From contig JAFWLP010000080.1 in assembly GCA_017511005.1 (NCBI GenBank), positions 1-39,758 of the forward strand: a stretch of 39,758 nucleotides of DNA, in the 5' to 3' direction. Below the pieces are notes generated by a model. That model saw nothing but the letters and a program-made list of their open reading frames with translations, ran no database searches and was not told the origin of the DNA. Below, piece by piece: positions 9,008-17,468 of this stretch. The stretch's first letter is position 1. Each line of letters starts with the position of its first letter. The stretch comes from Clostridiales bacterium (GTDB taxonomy: Bacteria; Bacillota; Clostridia; Saccharofermentanales; Saccharofermentanaceae). The position numbers and the translations under genes are program-made.

Positions 9008-9990
9008 GTTTACCGCATATTATTTTACCGTATCCTTTTGTGGATTCGTATCTGATGTTCTTTATATACAGCTTTGTTGGATGGGTCGTTGAAGTAATTT
9101 ATTACGGTATTACCGAAGGCAAGTTCATCAACAGAGGATTCCTTGCAGGTCCACTTTGTCCCGTATATGGTCTCGGCTTCTATGCGGCCATCTGGATCTT
9201 TGAACCGTTCAAGGATAATTTTCCCGTGCTGTTTCTGGGAATGGCTGCCGCATGTACTGTGGTTGAGCTTATAGCGGGGATCATCCTGTACCATATCTTC
9301 CATATGCGCTGGTGGGATTATTCCGGTTATAAACTCAATTTCGGAGGCTACATTTGTCTCAGATTTTTTATCTACTGGGGTATTGCCGCGTCACTCGGAA
9401 TGTATGTCCTCCATCCGGCGGTAAAGTGGCTTATATCGCACATCTCTTTCCCTTTCAGGGTTGGCATACTGATATTCTTTACGCTGATACTTGTTGCCGA
9501 TCTTGTTACGACGATAATAACCATCATCGGGTTCAAGAAGAAGTTTGAAGCGATGGAGAAGGTGGTCTCGGGAACAAAAGCCGTTTCCGATCTGATCGGA
9601 TCCCAGATATACGGTGCTGTAGATACGATCGTTACGGTAAGCGAGCCTACAAGGAATCATTACGATCAATACAGAAAACTGCTGGCTGATAACCGCCGGC
9701 AGGAAAAAGAGCTTGCCGCACAGCACCGGGCGGAGGAGAAAGCCTTTGCTAATCAGTTTACGGAAGTTGAGAAGGAGAGTCTCAGGCTTGCCAAGGAACA
9801 GGCCACGTCGGCTCTGGGTGCTTTCGTAACCACGTTTAAGAAAAATGAGCGGCGTCTTGTAAAAGTCGTATGGGTCAGATCGACTGACGCGGGAGCTGCC
9901 GTAATGAGATTCATAAAGGGTAAGACCGAGAACGGAAATGACGAGATCTTCAATATCGGAGATGAATCTTCCGATCCGTCAGACATCTGA
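9004..9990 (+). CDS. CmpB-type putative ABC transporter permease (PF06541-like) membrane protein
   Basis: A 328-residue protein. Its first about 180 residues contain five hydrophobic segments with features of the ABC_trans_CmpB/DUF1113 family: FIYSFVGWVVEVIYY, FINRGFLAGPLCPVYGLG and MRWWDYSGYKLNFGGYICLRF. The remaining about 150 residues are charged and predicted helical, possibly coiled coil (KQATSALGAFVTT region), and probably cytoplasmic. The ATG at 9004 overlaps the preceding TGA and is preceded by GAGGT; an upstream in-frame TTG at 8950 is less likely. The family name is historical, and a transport role is not demonstrated. It is the last gene of the operon that starts at 6901. Confidence 0.85.
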   Translation: MSLPHIILPYPFVDSYLMFFIYSFVGWVVEVIYYGITEGKFINRGFLAGPLCPVYGLGFYAAIWIFEPFKDNFPVLFLGMAAACTVVELIAGIILYHIFHMRWWDYSGYKLNFGGYICLRFFIYWGIAASLGMYVLHPAVKWLISHISFPFRVGILIFFTLILVADLVTTIITIIGFKKKFEAMEKVVSGTKAVSDLIGSQIYGAVDTIVTVSEPTRNHYDQYRKLLADNRRQEKELAAQHRAEEKAFANQFTEVEKESLRLAKEQATSALGAFVTTFKKNERRLVKVVWVRSTDAGAAVMRFIKGKTENGNDEIFNIGDESSDPSDI

Positions 9991-9997
9991 CGCGAAA

Positions 9998-10026
9998 TTG
10001 AAAATGAACAGGGCATTTCATATAAT
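9998..10026 (+). promoter_or_regulatory. Promoter for the mrp-lipoprotein-ispF operon
   Basis: TTGAAA (9998-10003) and TATAAT (10021-10026) are separated by exactly 17 bp, a near-consensus sigma-A promoter. The predicted start is near 10033, giving a leader of about 26 nt that holds the AGGAGG Shine-Dalgarno at 10047-10052. Confidence 0.8.
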
Positions 10027-10058
10027 ATTCAGGTTATTTGTTTAATAGGAGGCTTTAT

Positions 10059-10901
10059 ATGTCATCAGCATGTGATTCATGCCCTTCGAAAGAAGGATGC
10101 ACATCCCAGGCAACATGTCCGTCTGCCATAGGTAAAGATCCTCTTGCAAACGGTTCATCCATAAAGACCGTAATAGGTGTTGCAAGCGGAAAGGGCGGGG
10201 TAGGCAAATCGTTCGTAACTTCAGTCCTTGCGGTTCAGCTCGCGCGGAAAGGCTATAAAGTCGGAATAATGGATGCTGACGTAACGGGCCCTTCCATTCC
10301 ACAGTCATTTGGACTTAATGAGAATCTGAGGGCAAATGAGGATCAGCTTATTGAGCCCGCGCTTACTTCCACGGGCATCAAGGCGGTAAGTGTCAATCTC
10401 GTGCTTGAAGACAAAGAAGCTCCAGTTATCTGGAGAGGTCCCGTTCTGAATTCGCTGATCAAGCAGTTCTGGGGTCAGGTCAACTGGGAGACATTGGACG
10501 TTCTTTTGATAGACATGCCTCCTGGAACCGGCGACGTGCCCCTTACGGTATTCCAGTCAATTCCGATCGACGGCATCGTTCTTGTTGCCACAAGCCAGGA
10601 TCTTGTATCGATGATCGTAAACAAGGCCCGCAATATGGCATCTATGATGAAGGTCCCGGTTCTCGGAATGGTCGAGAATATGAGTTTTATCAGATGCCCT
10701 CACTGCGGGGACGAGATCAGGCTTTATGGTGATGGATCCTCCATCGAGAAGTCAGCTTCCGAGATTGGTTCCAAAGTGACCGACAAGATTCCGCTCGATC
10801 CCGAAGTAACAAAGCTTGTTGATTCCGGCAAAGCCGAGCAGGTGAGTGAAGAGCTTCTTTCGGGCACCGCCGGGATGGTCATCGAGCTGATAAAAAAGTG
10901 A
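10059..10901 (+). CDS. mrp: Mrp/Nbp35-family Fe-S cluster carrier ATPase
   Basis: A 280-residue P-loop ATPase that in this family assembles and delivers [4Fe-4S] clusters to apoproteins. The deviant Walker A GKGGVGKS lies at residues 44-51, followed by GIMDADVTGPSIPQ and DMPPGTGD. The C-terminal cluster-bridging pair is in RCPHCGDEI. The first 20 residues carry four cysteines (positions 5, 8, 14, 20), an Nbp35-like cysteine-rich N-terminus that many bacterial ApbC proteins lack. ATG 10059 follows AGGAGG with 6-nt spacing; an in-frame TTG at 10038 is rejected. The gene has its own promoter and overlaps the downstream lipoprotein gene (GTGA). IspF is two genes downstream; the MEP enzymes IspG and IspH are Fe-S proteins, so a functional link is conceivable. 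Confidence 0.93.
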   Translation: MSSACDSCPSKEGCTSQATCPSAIGKDPLANGSSIKTVIGVASGKGGVGKSFVTSVLAVQLARKGYKVGIMDADVTGPSIPQSFGLNENLRANEDQLIEPALTSTGIKAVSVNLVLEDKEAPVIWRGPVLNSLIKQFWGQVNWETLDVLLIDMPPGTGDVPLTVFQSIPIDGIVLVATSQDLVSMIVNKARNMASMMKVPVLGMVENMSFIRCPHCGDEIRLYGDGSSIEKSASEIGSKVTDKIPLDPEVTKLVDSGKAEQVSEELLSGTAGMVIELIKK

Positions 10902-11425
10902 AATATAGATATCTGTCGATATTACTCGCCACGGTGCTTTGTCTGGTGTTTCTGGGTTCCTGTTCCAAGGCGCAGAATACGGACAGGACCCTTGACGGAT
11001 ACATCGGAGATTACTCATACAGCGATCCTGCCGTATGCATGGTCTATGAACCTGTCGAAGATGAGTTCGATGATAACGGCAATCCGTTCTACGGTATTCA
11101 GTACCGTAAGGTAACGGATCTGGACGGATTACTGGTCTCCGGCAATACTCTCCTGTTGTATTTTTACAGCTCAATGGACAGCAGGAGCGGGGCAATAACG
11201 GCTGCGGTTGAGGATATTGCCCAGCTCTATAACGGGAAAATGCATGTCATCATGCTTGACGGAATGGAATACCGTGAACTGCTCGAAAAATATGACATAA
11301 AAGCCGTTCCCGAATTTGTCCTGATCAGACCCGGCAAGGCAGACAGTGTGTTTGACAGCGTTTCATACGGGTACTGGACGGTCAATGATGTGATAATATG
11401 GCTTCAGGACAATGGAATAGCTTAA
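10898..11425 (+). CDS. Lipoprotein with thioredoxin-like fold, no CxxC
   Basis: A 175-residue secreted lipoprotein. The signal peptide ends in the lipobox LGSC (residues 19-22), so Cys22 would be lipidated. The C-terminal about 100 residues resemble a thioredoxin fold: NTLLLYFYSS (strand, then active-site position), an amphipathic helix, MHVIMLDGM, and the cis-proline-like AVPEFVLIRPG. The place where CxxC would sit reads SSMDSRSG, so redox activity is not expected. The GTG start at 10898 overlaps the mrp stop. The function is unknown; a binding or chaperone role is only a guess. The thioredoxin-like call is moderate, the lipoprotein call strong. Confidence 0.75.
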   Translation: MKYRYLSILLATVLCLVFLGSCSKAQNTDRTLDGYIGDYSYSDPAVCMVYEPVEDEFDDNGNPFYGIQYRKVTDLDGLLVSGNTLLLYFYSSMDSRSGAITAAVEDIAQLYNGKMHVIMLDGMEYRELLEKYDIKAVPEFVLIRPGKADSVFDSVSYGYWTVNDVIIWLQDNGIA

Positions 11426-11437
11426 AGGCGGGAAGAT

Positions 11438-11932
11438 ATGGGCAATATTGTATCAGTAAGCACAATCGGACAGGACAGCCACAGATTCGGTGAGATCTGC
11501 GGTGATACGATGATCAGGCTTGGCGGAACTGATATCCCTTTTGACAGACCGCTCGTTGCCAACAGTGACGGGGACGTTGTTTTACATGCGATCACAAATG
11601 CTGTCTCCGGATATACCGGTATCAACATTCTCGGCGGTGAGGCGGATAAGATATGCCTGGAGGAAGGCATAAAAGACAGCTCCATGTATCTAAAAAAGGC
11701 GCTTGAATACGTGAAGGACGGAAAGATAATTCACTGTTCCGTTACGATAGAGTGTCTTTTGCCGAAGCTCAAGCCGTATATTCCCGGAATGAAGGAATCG
11801 ATCTGTAGCATTCTCGGCATTCCGGCTTCTTCTGTGGGCATTACCGCCACCACCGGTGAAGGACTTACCGGATTCGGACGCGGCGAGGGAATACAGGTCT
11901 TCGCGATCCTGTCCTTTATCAAAGAGATATGA
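11438..11932 (+). CDS. ispF: IspF-like 2-C-methyl-D-erythritol 2,4-cyclodiphosphate synthase, divergent
   Basis: A 164-residue protein of the IspF fold (MEP pathway: CDP-ME-2-phosphate to MEcPP plus CMP). The metal ligands are present: Asp13 and His15 in IGQDSHRFG, and His50 in SDGDVVLHAI. TATTGEGLTGFGRGEG corresponds to the CDP-binding TTTEKLGFTGRGEG segment. Departures from the family are notable. GHSDGD is ANSDGD, the TDALLGA motif reads TNAVSGY, and the usual GDIG..FPDTD loop is replaced by INILGGEADKICLEEG. ispD lies convergently just downstream, which supports the pathway assignment. Co-transcribed with mrp and the lipoprotein. A changed activity is possible but unproven. Confidence 0.85.
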   Translation: MGNIVSVSTIGQDSHRFGEICGDTMIRLGGTDIPFDRPLVANSDGDVVLHAITNAVSGYTGINILGGEADKICLEEGIKDSSMYLKKALEYVKDGKIIHCSVTIECLLPKLKPYIPGMKESICSILGIPASSVGITATTGEGLTGFGRGEGIQVFAILSFIKEI

Positions 11933-11938
11933 ACCGTT

Positions 11939-12688
11939 TCAATCGCTGAACGGTTCGCTGTCACCTCTGGATCTTACGATCTCTGAGGCAATGGCAATAT
12001 CTTCCGGTGTGGTTATCTTAAGATTCGAATACAGTCCTTTTGTGAGATAGACATCAAGTCCGTATGCCGCCGCCAGAGCGGTGTCATCGGTTGCGGACAT
12101 TCCTTCACGGACAGCTCTCCCGTAGCACATGATGATGTCTCTGTATCTGAAACCCTGAGGAGTAAGTATCTCGTAGAATCTGGATCTGTCAGGCGTACCG
12201 GTTACCCTGACCTCTCCCGAAGGAAGCAGTTCCACCTCTTTCAATGTGTTCTTGACGGGAACGGCTGAAGCACATACGGTGTGGTCCTTCAGTCCGTCAA
12301 TGCATGCAGTGATCTCGTCTGCTGTTACGAGGCAGCGTGCACCGTCGTGGACCAGAACGAGGTCATCATTGGCAGCACCTGTTATCGCCCTGATCCCGTT
12401 GTGGACCGATTCCGTTCTTGTATCACCGCCAAGAGTGTATTCAATGTCCAGGTCAGGAAAATATTCGGAACACATTGCTTTGAGTATATTGATCAGATCA
12501 TGCGTGGTTATCAGGACCAGCCTGTAATCAAGTCCCGCGTAATTGCATCTGCACACATCGGCAACCGCGCCGAGTGTTCTCAGGATGACGGGGCATCCTT
12601 CAACATTCCTCATGAGCTTGGGCTGTCCTGCACCCATGCGCGTTCCGCTTCCGGCGGCAGGTATAAGAAAAAAACATTTGCGGTCCAT
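11939..12688 (-). CDS. ispD: 2-C-methyl-D-erythritol 4-phosphate cytidylyltransferase
   Basis: A 249-residue IspD catalysing CTP plus MEP to CDP-ME in the MEP isoprenoid pathway. It opens with LIPAAGSGTRMGAGQPK, the CTP-binding glycine-rich loop. VHDGARCLV replaces the usual DGARPLV. The typical VPVKNTLKEV, PQGFRYRDI and TDDTALAAAYG motifs follow in order. The length is slightly above the usual 230. An AGGAGGTG Shine-Dalgarno stands directly before ATG 12688. The gene starts 21 bp after the radA stop, so it is probably transcribed with radA, and it converges on ispF with a 6-bp gap. Confidence 0.95.
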   Translation of the reverse strand: MDRKCFFLIPAAGSGTRMGAGQPKLMRNVEGCPVILRTLGAVADVCRCNYAGLDYRLVLITTHDLINILKAMCSEYFPDLDIEYTLGGDTRTESVHNGIRAITGAANDDLVLVHDGARCLVTADEITACIDGLKDHTVCASAVPVKNTLKEVELLPSGEVRVTGTPDRSRFYEILTPQGFRYRDIIMCYGRAVREGMSATDDTALAAAYGLDVYLTKGLYSNLKITTPEDIAIASEIVRSRGDSEPFSD

Positions 12689-12709
12689 GTGTACACCTCC
12701 TCCGGGATC

Positions 12710-14128
12710 TTACGAGAACAGGATATCGACTGCTTCCTTAAGGTTATCCGCGTAAATGAATTCGGGAACCGATTTGCCTCCGAATGCCTCACCCGGAACA
12801 TTTGCAAGTTCCTTCTCAAGCGCATCCTTTGAACTGCCGGGAAGGACAACGGTATTTATCCCGAGTCTTGCTGCGGCAATACATCTCTTCATTATCCTGC
12901 TCACGGGTCTAATCTCACCCGAAAGTCCGACTTCGCCCAATATCAGCGTGTCTGGTCTGCAGCTTACTCCTCTGGCTGAAGATACAGTCGCGATGCAGAC
13001 TGCAAGATCAGTGGCGGGATCACTTATCTTAAGCCCGCCTATGACGTTAACGAAACAGTCCTTGGAAGTGAGACCAAGCGACAGCATCTTCTCGCATACG
13101 GCGAGCAGCATCAGCACTCTTCCGCGTTCAGGTCCTGACGTCATTCTCTGGGGATTGGGATAAACGCTCTCGGCGCACAGTGCCTGGACTTCTATGGTCA
13201 ACGCGTCATTGCCTTCAAGAGTGGAAGTGAGGACGGAACCGGGGCTGTTGAGCGGTCTTCCGGCGACAAGGAGAGCCTTGGAACTGTCCACGGGAATAAG
13301 TCCGGTCTCGCCCATCTCAAAAAAGCATATCTCGTTGCTTCTTCCGAACCTGTTCTTTGCGGATCTGATTATCCTGTATCCGCCGGTGGTGTCTCCCTCA
13401 AAGCTCAGGACTGTGTCCACCATGTGTTCTATGGTCTTGGGTCCTGCGATGGAACCGTCTTTGGCTATGTGACCTACCATTATAATGGTGATATTGTTTG
13501 TCTTCGCGATCCTGATCAGACCGGCCGCGACCTCCCTGATCTGGGTAACGCCGCCCGGAGTGCCCGCAACCTGTTCCGAGTACAGTGTCTGGATCGAATC
13601 GATTATCGCAAGGCACGGCCTGTGTGTCTTTATCTGCTCTGCAATCGATTCGAATCTCGTCTCACCGCAGACCAGGATATCCTTCTTGATCCTGAGCCTT
13701 GCGGCACGCATCCCTATCTGGGCAGGTGACTCCTCTCCGGAGACATATAAGATCTCGCCGTCAGCCTTGTAAGAATCGGCAAGCTGCATGAGGATGGTCG
13801 ATTTGCCGATCCCGGGTTCTCCTGCAACGAGTGTTACAGACCCCTCCGTCACACCGCCTCCGAACAGTATATCCAGGCTGTCTATGCCCGTGGAATGTCT
13901 TCTGTAGTTCTCCCTGCCTGCGTCACTGAGCCTAACGGTGACCGCGGAATCAGTCCATGAATACTGATTGGCCGTAAAGGCGGGGGAATCCGTCTTCGCC
14001 TTAACGGGTTCTTTTGCGGAAGGTGCCTCGACAAAGGTGTTGAACAATCCGCAGCCGGGACATTTGCCCATCCAGCCCGATGTCTCGTATCCGCATTCCT
14101 TACAGAAAAAAACAGTTTTCTTTGCCAT
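12710..14128 (-). CDS. radA: DNA repair ATPase RadA/Sms
   Basis: A 472-residue RadA, the RecA-like branch migration factor for recombination intermediates and transformation. An N-terminal C4 zinc finger (Cys9, 12, 23, 26) is followed by Walker A GEPGIGKST (about 103-111), the RadA-specific KNRFG motif (258-262), and a C-terminal Lon protease-like domain with GGLKISDPATDLAV and LGEVGLSGEIRPV. The length is close to the family norm (about 455). ATG 14128 gives MAKKTVFFCKECG, the standard N-terminus; an in-frame start 66 bp upstream is not supported. Transcribed with ispD downstream; dapL ends 134 bp upstream in the same direction. Confidence 0.96.
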   Translation of the reverse strand: MAKKTVFFCKECGYETSGWMGKCPGCGLFNTFVEAPSAKEPVKAKTDSPAFTANQYSWTDSAVTVRLSDAGRENYRRHSTGIDSLDILFGGGVTEGSVTLVAGEPGIGKSTILMQLADSYKADGEILYVSGEESPAQIGMRAARLRIKKDILVCGETRFESIAEQIKTHRPCLAIIDSIQTLYSEQVAGTPGGVTQIREVAAGLIRIAKTNNITIIMVGHIAKDGSIAGPKTIEHMVDTVLSFEGDTTGGYRIIRSAKNRFGRSNEICFFEMGETGLIPVDSSKALLVAGRPLNSPGSVLTSTLEGNDALTIEVQALCAESVYPNPQRMTSGPERGRVLMLLAVCEKMLSLGLTSKDCFVNVIGGLKISDPATDLAVCIATVSSARGVSCRPDTLILGEVGLSGEIRPVSRIMKRCIAAARLGINTVVLPGSSKDALEKELANVPGEAFGGKSVPEFIYADNLKEAVDILFS

Positions 14129-14187
14129 GATCTTATCCGTCCGATTCTTTGTTATCTGAATGATAACACAGGAGATCATAAGATAAT

Positions 14188-14209
14188 GGGACAAAATAAG
14201 GACTGTCCC
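14188..14209. repeat. Short inverted repeat GGGACA/TGTCCC upstream of radA
   Basis: GGGACA (14188-14193) and TGTCCC (14204-14209) form a perfect 6-bp inverted repeat with a 10-bp spacer in the 134-bp gap between dapL and radA. It is not a LexA box of the Bacillus type (GAAC-N4-GTTC). It could be an operator, or chance. Confidence 0.3.
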
Positions 14210-14262
14210 TCAGATGAACTGCAGTTATGGGAGGAAAGCTATAGACTTACTTCTGAGGCAGG

Positions 14263-15447
14263 TTAAAGAGCCTTAAAGAAACCGCAGGCTTTGACCGTAT
14301 TCTCGTAAGAACCGAATGCCGTGAGGCGGAAGTAGCCTGCACCGTTCTCACCGAATCCTTCACCCGGAGTTCCTACGACGCCGAACCTGTTAAGGATGGA
14401 ATCGAAGAATTCCCAGCCGCTCATGTTGTCAGGACACTTGAGCCAGATGTAGGGTGAGTTGATACCGCCGGTGAAGTAAATTCCTTTTGCTGAGAATACT
14501 TCCGCAAGAGCGGCCGCATTGCGCTTGTAATATGCAATGTTTGCCTTGCAGTCCTCGAGGCCGCTGCCGGAAAGTGATGCTTCGGCACCTCTCTGGGTTA
14601 CATAGGAAACTCCGTTGAACTTCGTTGCCTGGCGTCTTGCCCAGAATTTGGAGAGCTTTACGCCGTTGACTTCGAGACTGTCGGGAACAACTGTCCATCC
14701 GCATCTTACGCCCGTGAAACCTGCAAACTTGGAGAATGAGGACACTTCAATCGCGCATGCCTCCGCTCCGGGGATCTCATAGATGGTGTGCGGCTTATCT
14801 TCTGAGATGAATGCTTCATAAGCTGCGTCGAAAATGATCAGGGATCCGGTCTTAAGTGCGAAGTTGACCCAGGCTGTGAGACCTTCGTAGCTGTATACCG
14901 CACCCGTGGGATTGTTGGGTGAACAGATGTAGATGACGGATGGCTCGATATCTGTTCCGGAGGGAGGAAGCGGAAGAAATCCGTTCTCACTGGAACCGGC
15001 CACGAATGATACCTTTCTGCCGTTCATGAGATTTGAATCCACATAAACGGGATATACGGGATCGGGGATGATCACCGGATTGTCGCCAAGGATGTCAGGA
15101 AGGTTTCCGAGATCGCTCTTGGCGCCGTCAGATACATAAATGATGCCGGAGGTAACGGCAGGTGCGCCTATTTCCCTGTAATGTGCAGCGATGGCGTCTC
15201 TCAGGAAATCATAGCCGTATTCCGGCGGATAACCGTGGAAAGTTTCCCTGTCCGACATCTCCGTGACGGCCTTTTCCATTGCCGAGGTTATCGATCCGGG
15301 AAGAGGAAGCGTAACATCGCCGATACCCATCCGGATTATCTCCCTGTCAGGGTTTTCCTCCTGAAATCTCTTCACGCGCTTTGCGATGTCTGAGAAAAGA
15401 TAGGTTTCTTTCACGTCAAGGAAATGGTCGTTCAGTTTGATGTTCAT
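14263..15447 (-). CDS. dapL: LL-diaminopimelate aminotransferase
   Basis: A 394-residue class I/II PLP aminotransferase of the DapL family. It converts tetrahydrodipicolinate plus glutamate directly to LL-DAP, bypassing the acylated DapD/C/E steps. Family signatures: LFSDIAKRVKRF and IRMGIGDVTLPLP at the N-terminus, HGYPPEYGYDFLRDAI, ICSPNNPTGA, and the PLP lysine in SSFSKFAGFTGVRCGW (Lys240). The next enzyme, DapF, which epimerises LL-DAP to meso-DAP, is encoded as the C-terminal domain of the CarB fusion at 4333-5190. An AGAGGT Shine-Dalgarno lies 9 nt before the ATG. radA and ispD follow in the same direction. Confidence 0.95.
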   Translation of the reverse strand: MNIKLNDHFLDVKETYLFSDIAKRVKRFQEENPDREIIRMGIGDVTLPLPGSITSAMEKAVTEMSDRETFHGYPPEYGYDFLRDAIAAHYREIGAPAVTSGIIYVSDGAKSDLGNLPDILGDNPVIIPDPVYPVYVDSNLMNGRKVSFVAGSSENGFLPLPPSGTDIEPSVIYICSPNNPTGAVYSYEGLTAWVNFALKTGSLIIFDAAYEAFISEDKPHTIYEIPGAEACAIEVSSFSKFAGFTGVRCGWTVVPDSLEVNGVKLSKFWARRQATKFNGVSYVTQRGAEASLSGSGLEDCKANIAYYKRNAAALAEVFSAKGIYFTGGINSPYIWLKCPDNMSGWEFFDSILNRFGVVGTPGEGFGENGAGYFRLTAFGSYENTVKACGFFKAL

Positions 15448-15483
15448 GGTATGGTACCTCTGACAGTTATTAATTTTCCGAAC

Positions 15484-15492
15484 ATTTTAACA
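15484..15492 (-). promoter_or_regulatory. Possible extended -10 promoter for dapL
   Basis: Reading the minus strand, TGTTAAAAT combines an extended -10 TG with TAAAAT (five of six consensus bases), about 40 nt upstream of the dapL ATG. No good -35 hexamer is seen at 16-18 bp. Confidence 0.35.
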
Positions 15493-15576
15493 CGCAGAAA
15501 TAAAAGCTAAGATAAAAAGTTGTCGTACACTTGCACAAAAGATTGTCTGATAAACCCGGTCTGATGTAAAAAGTTT

Positions 15577-15602
15577 TTGATATACGCGCAACGGTGTATA
15601 AT
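15577..15602 (+). promoter_or_regulatory. Probable promoter for the adenylate-forming-like gene
   Basis: A perfect TATAAT lies at 15597-15602, about 50 nt before the TTG start. TTGATA at 15577-15582 is a candidate -35, but the spacer is only 14 bp. A 10-bp palindrome ATAGATCTAT (15620-15629) lies in the predicted leader. Confidence 0.45.
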
Positions 15603-15653
15603 AGACGCATCCTCAGCAGATAGATCTATTTCATGAATTAATGGAGAACAGTA

Positions 15654-17435
15654 TTGGAAAGTCTTTGGAGTGTCTTTTATCCCAAGAAATATTCTGATCC
15701 GGAGACAGACCCGAAGGATACGCTGTACATGCGCATCAGGAGGGTAAGTTCCAAGTATCCTGCCAGGACGGCACTTGAATACGGATACAGGAAATTCACC
15801 TATGCCGAATTCATGGACAGGATCGACGAGGCAGCCCGTGCATGGAAGAAACTCGGAGTGGAGCCGGGGGACAGGGTTATCCTTGCAATGGGACATAATC
15901 CAATGAACATCATAAGCGTCTATGCTTTGGATAAGATCGGCGCAGCAGCGGCTCTGGCTGTTCCCAACCTTGCCACCGAGCATTTCGAACATTTTGCGAA
16001 TGAAGTGAATGCGAAATACTGCGTAATGAGCTGCAACCAGTACCTGAACTATTTGCCGGTCCTAAAGAACACAAAGATAAGCACTGTCATCATCGGAAAA
16101 TACAGATCGATGATATCCCAAAGAGACATGATCCCGTTCATGTTCTATCCGCTCTCGGGATATGACAAGCCGAAGCCCAGATCCGTGCCGGAAGGGATCA
16201 GGCTGATGTACTGGAAAGACGTTCTGGAATTGCCTGAGCCGTCTCATGATACTCGTGATGATGTTTTTGACAAAGACATCCACAGGCCGTCACTTTTCCT
16301 TTTTCCGAGCGCCGCGGACGGGGAGTTCTCGGCTTCGGTGTTTAATTCAAAAAGCATAAATCTCTCGGCGAACCTGACCGAGATGGTCTTTAAGGCAAAT
16401 GAGGATCTGACGGGAAAACCCGCCCGGATACTGTGCCTTAACGAGTGTTGCTTTGCCTTCGGGTTTGTTATGGGGATCCATAACGCGTTCTCGAGCGGAC
16501 AGACCGTTTTGCTGTTCACGTGGTATGACACGGACAAGATATTCTTTGCGATAAAGCGTTATAAACCTGATGTGCTGATAGGATATAACAGCACGGTTGC
16601 CTCGATAAACAAAGCCGGTCCGCGTTCCGAGATACTCAGGTCGGTCGACCGCATCATTGTCGGAGGCGGTCTGCTTACGAGCAGCCAGAAGGCAAAACTC
16701 TTTGAAATCGCTCGGACTTCCGGAAGAAAGCTGTCAGTCTGTTCCATCACCGGGTGCGATGAACTCCTGACATATGCATACGGTCCGTCTGATCTGCAAA
16801 GTGACAGGCTTTTGGGATTCCCGCTTCCGGGAGTGATCATGAAAGTGGCTGACAGTGCGACCGGACTTGATTCGCCTGAGGGCGCGGAAGGCGAGATCGC
16901 GGTCTGTTCCCCGGTCTCGGCCTGCCTTGGTGAAGGCGAGAGCAATATAGGAAAGAAAAACTACAGGAAGCTTCCTGACGGAAGGATATGGTATTTTACC
17001 GGAAATATCGGCAAACAGGACGGAAACAAGATGTTTTACCTTGTCGGAAGCAAATCAAGAGAGGCAAGGATCAACAGCTATCCCGTATATCCTGACAAGG
17101 TAGATAAAGCGGTGCAGATGACGGAAGGTGTGGTTGAATCCTGTTCCATCATAGTCGAGAAACTTGAAGGCCCGGTCCTTATTTCGGCTGTGGTCCCGGA
17201 AGAGGAATACTTTTACGACAATTCCATGATGGAGAGTTTAAGGGACAGGATAAAGTCCGAATGTGAAATGACACTTCATGAGGCTATGAGACCTTCCGAA
17301 GTGACTTTCCTTGTATCGCTTCCGAGGGATTCCAGGGGGATAATCGACTACGAAGCGGTGAAGGACAAGATAGAGATGATACAGAATGATGAGCTGTCGG
17401 ATGATGCAGCGGCTGAACCATTAACTACTGAGTGA
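15654..17435 (+). CDS. Degenerate adenylate-forming (AMP-binding/ANL) enzyme-like protein
   Basis: A 593-residue protein with ANL architecture (acyl-CoA synthetase fold): RTALEYGYRKFTYAEFMDRI and GVEPGDRVILAMGHNPMN in the N-terminal subdomain, then LLGFPLPGVIMKV and a C-terminal lid. Key motifs are missing. The Ser/Thr-Gly-rich P-loop (A3) reads FPSAADGE (217-224). The catalytic TGD reads TGN (Asn451). The motif after it reads SREARINSYPVYPDKVD, and the A10 lysine of PRxxxGK is replaced by Ile563 (PRDSRGIID). Adenylation therefore looks impaired. The start is TTG with GGAGAA 5 nt upstream; no in-frame ATG fits better. The fold assignment is solid, the function unknown. It stands alone between the dapL divergent region and the DUF885 gene. 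Confidence 0.82.
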   Translation: MESLWSVFYPKKYSDPETDPKDTLYMRIRRVSSKYPARTALEYGYRKFTYAEFMDRIDEAARAWKKLGVEPGDRVILAMGHNPMNIISVYALDKIGAAAALAVPNLATEHFEHFANEVNAKYCVMSCNQYLNYLPVLKNTKISTVIIGKYRSMISQRDMIPFMFYPLSGYDKPKPRSVPEGIRLMYWKDVLELPEPSHDTRDDVFDKDIHRPSLFLFPSAADGEFSASVFNSKSINLSANLTEMVFKANEDLTGKPARILCLNECCFAFGFVMGIHNAFSSGQTVLLFTWYDTDKIFFAIKRYKPDVLIGYNSTVASINKAGPRSEILRSVDRIIVGGGLLTSSQKAKLFEIARTSGRKLSVCSITGCDELLTYAYGPSDLQSDRLLGFPLPGVIMKVADSATGLDSPEGAEGEIAVCSPVSACLGEGESNIGKKNYRKLPDGRIWYFTGNIGKQDGNKMFYLVGSKSREARINSYPVYPDKVDKAVQMTEGVVESCSIIVEKLEGPVLISAVVPEEEYFYDNSMMESLRDRIKSECEMTLHEAMRPSEVTFLVSLPRDSRGIIDYEAVKDKIEMIQNDELSDDAAAEPLTTE

Positions 17436-17468
17436 GATTTTTGCCGGGTTTAGTGGTATCATCTTTTA

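Noticed and set aside
11931-11956. GAACCGT/ACGGTTC inverted repeat between ispF and ispD as a terminator
   Set aside because: No T-tract on either strand, and the right arm lies in the ispD coding region.
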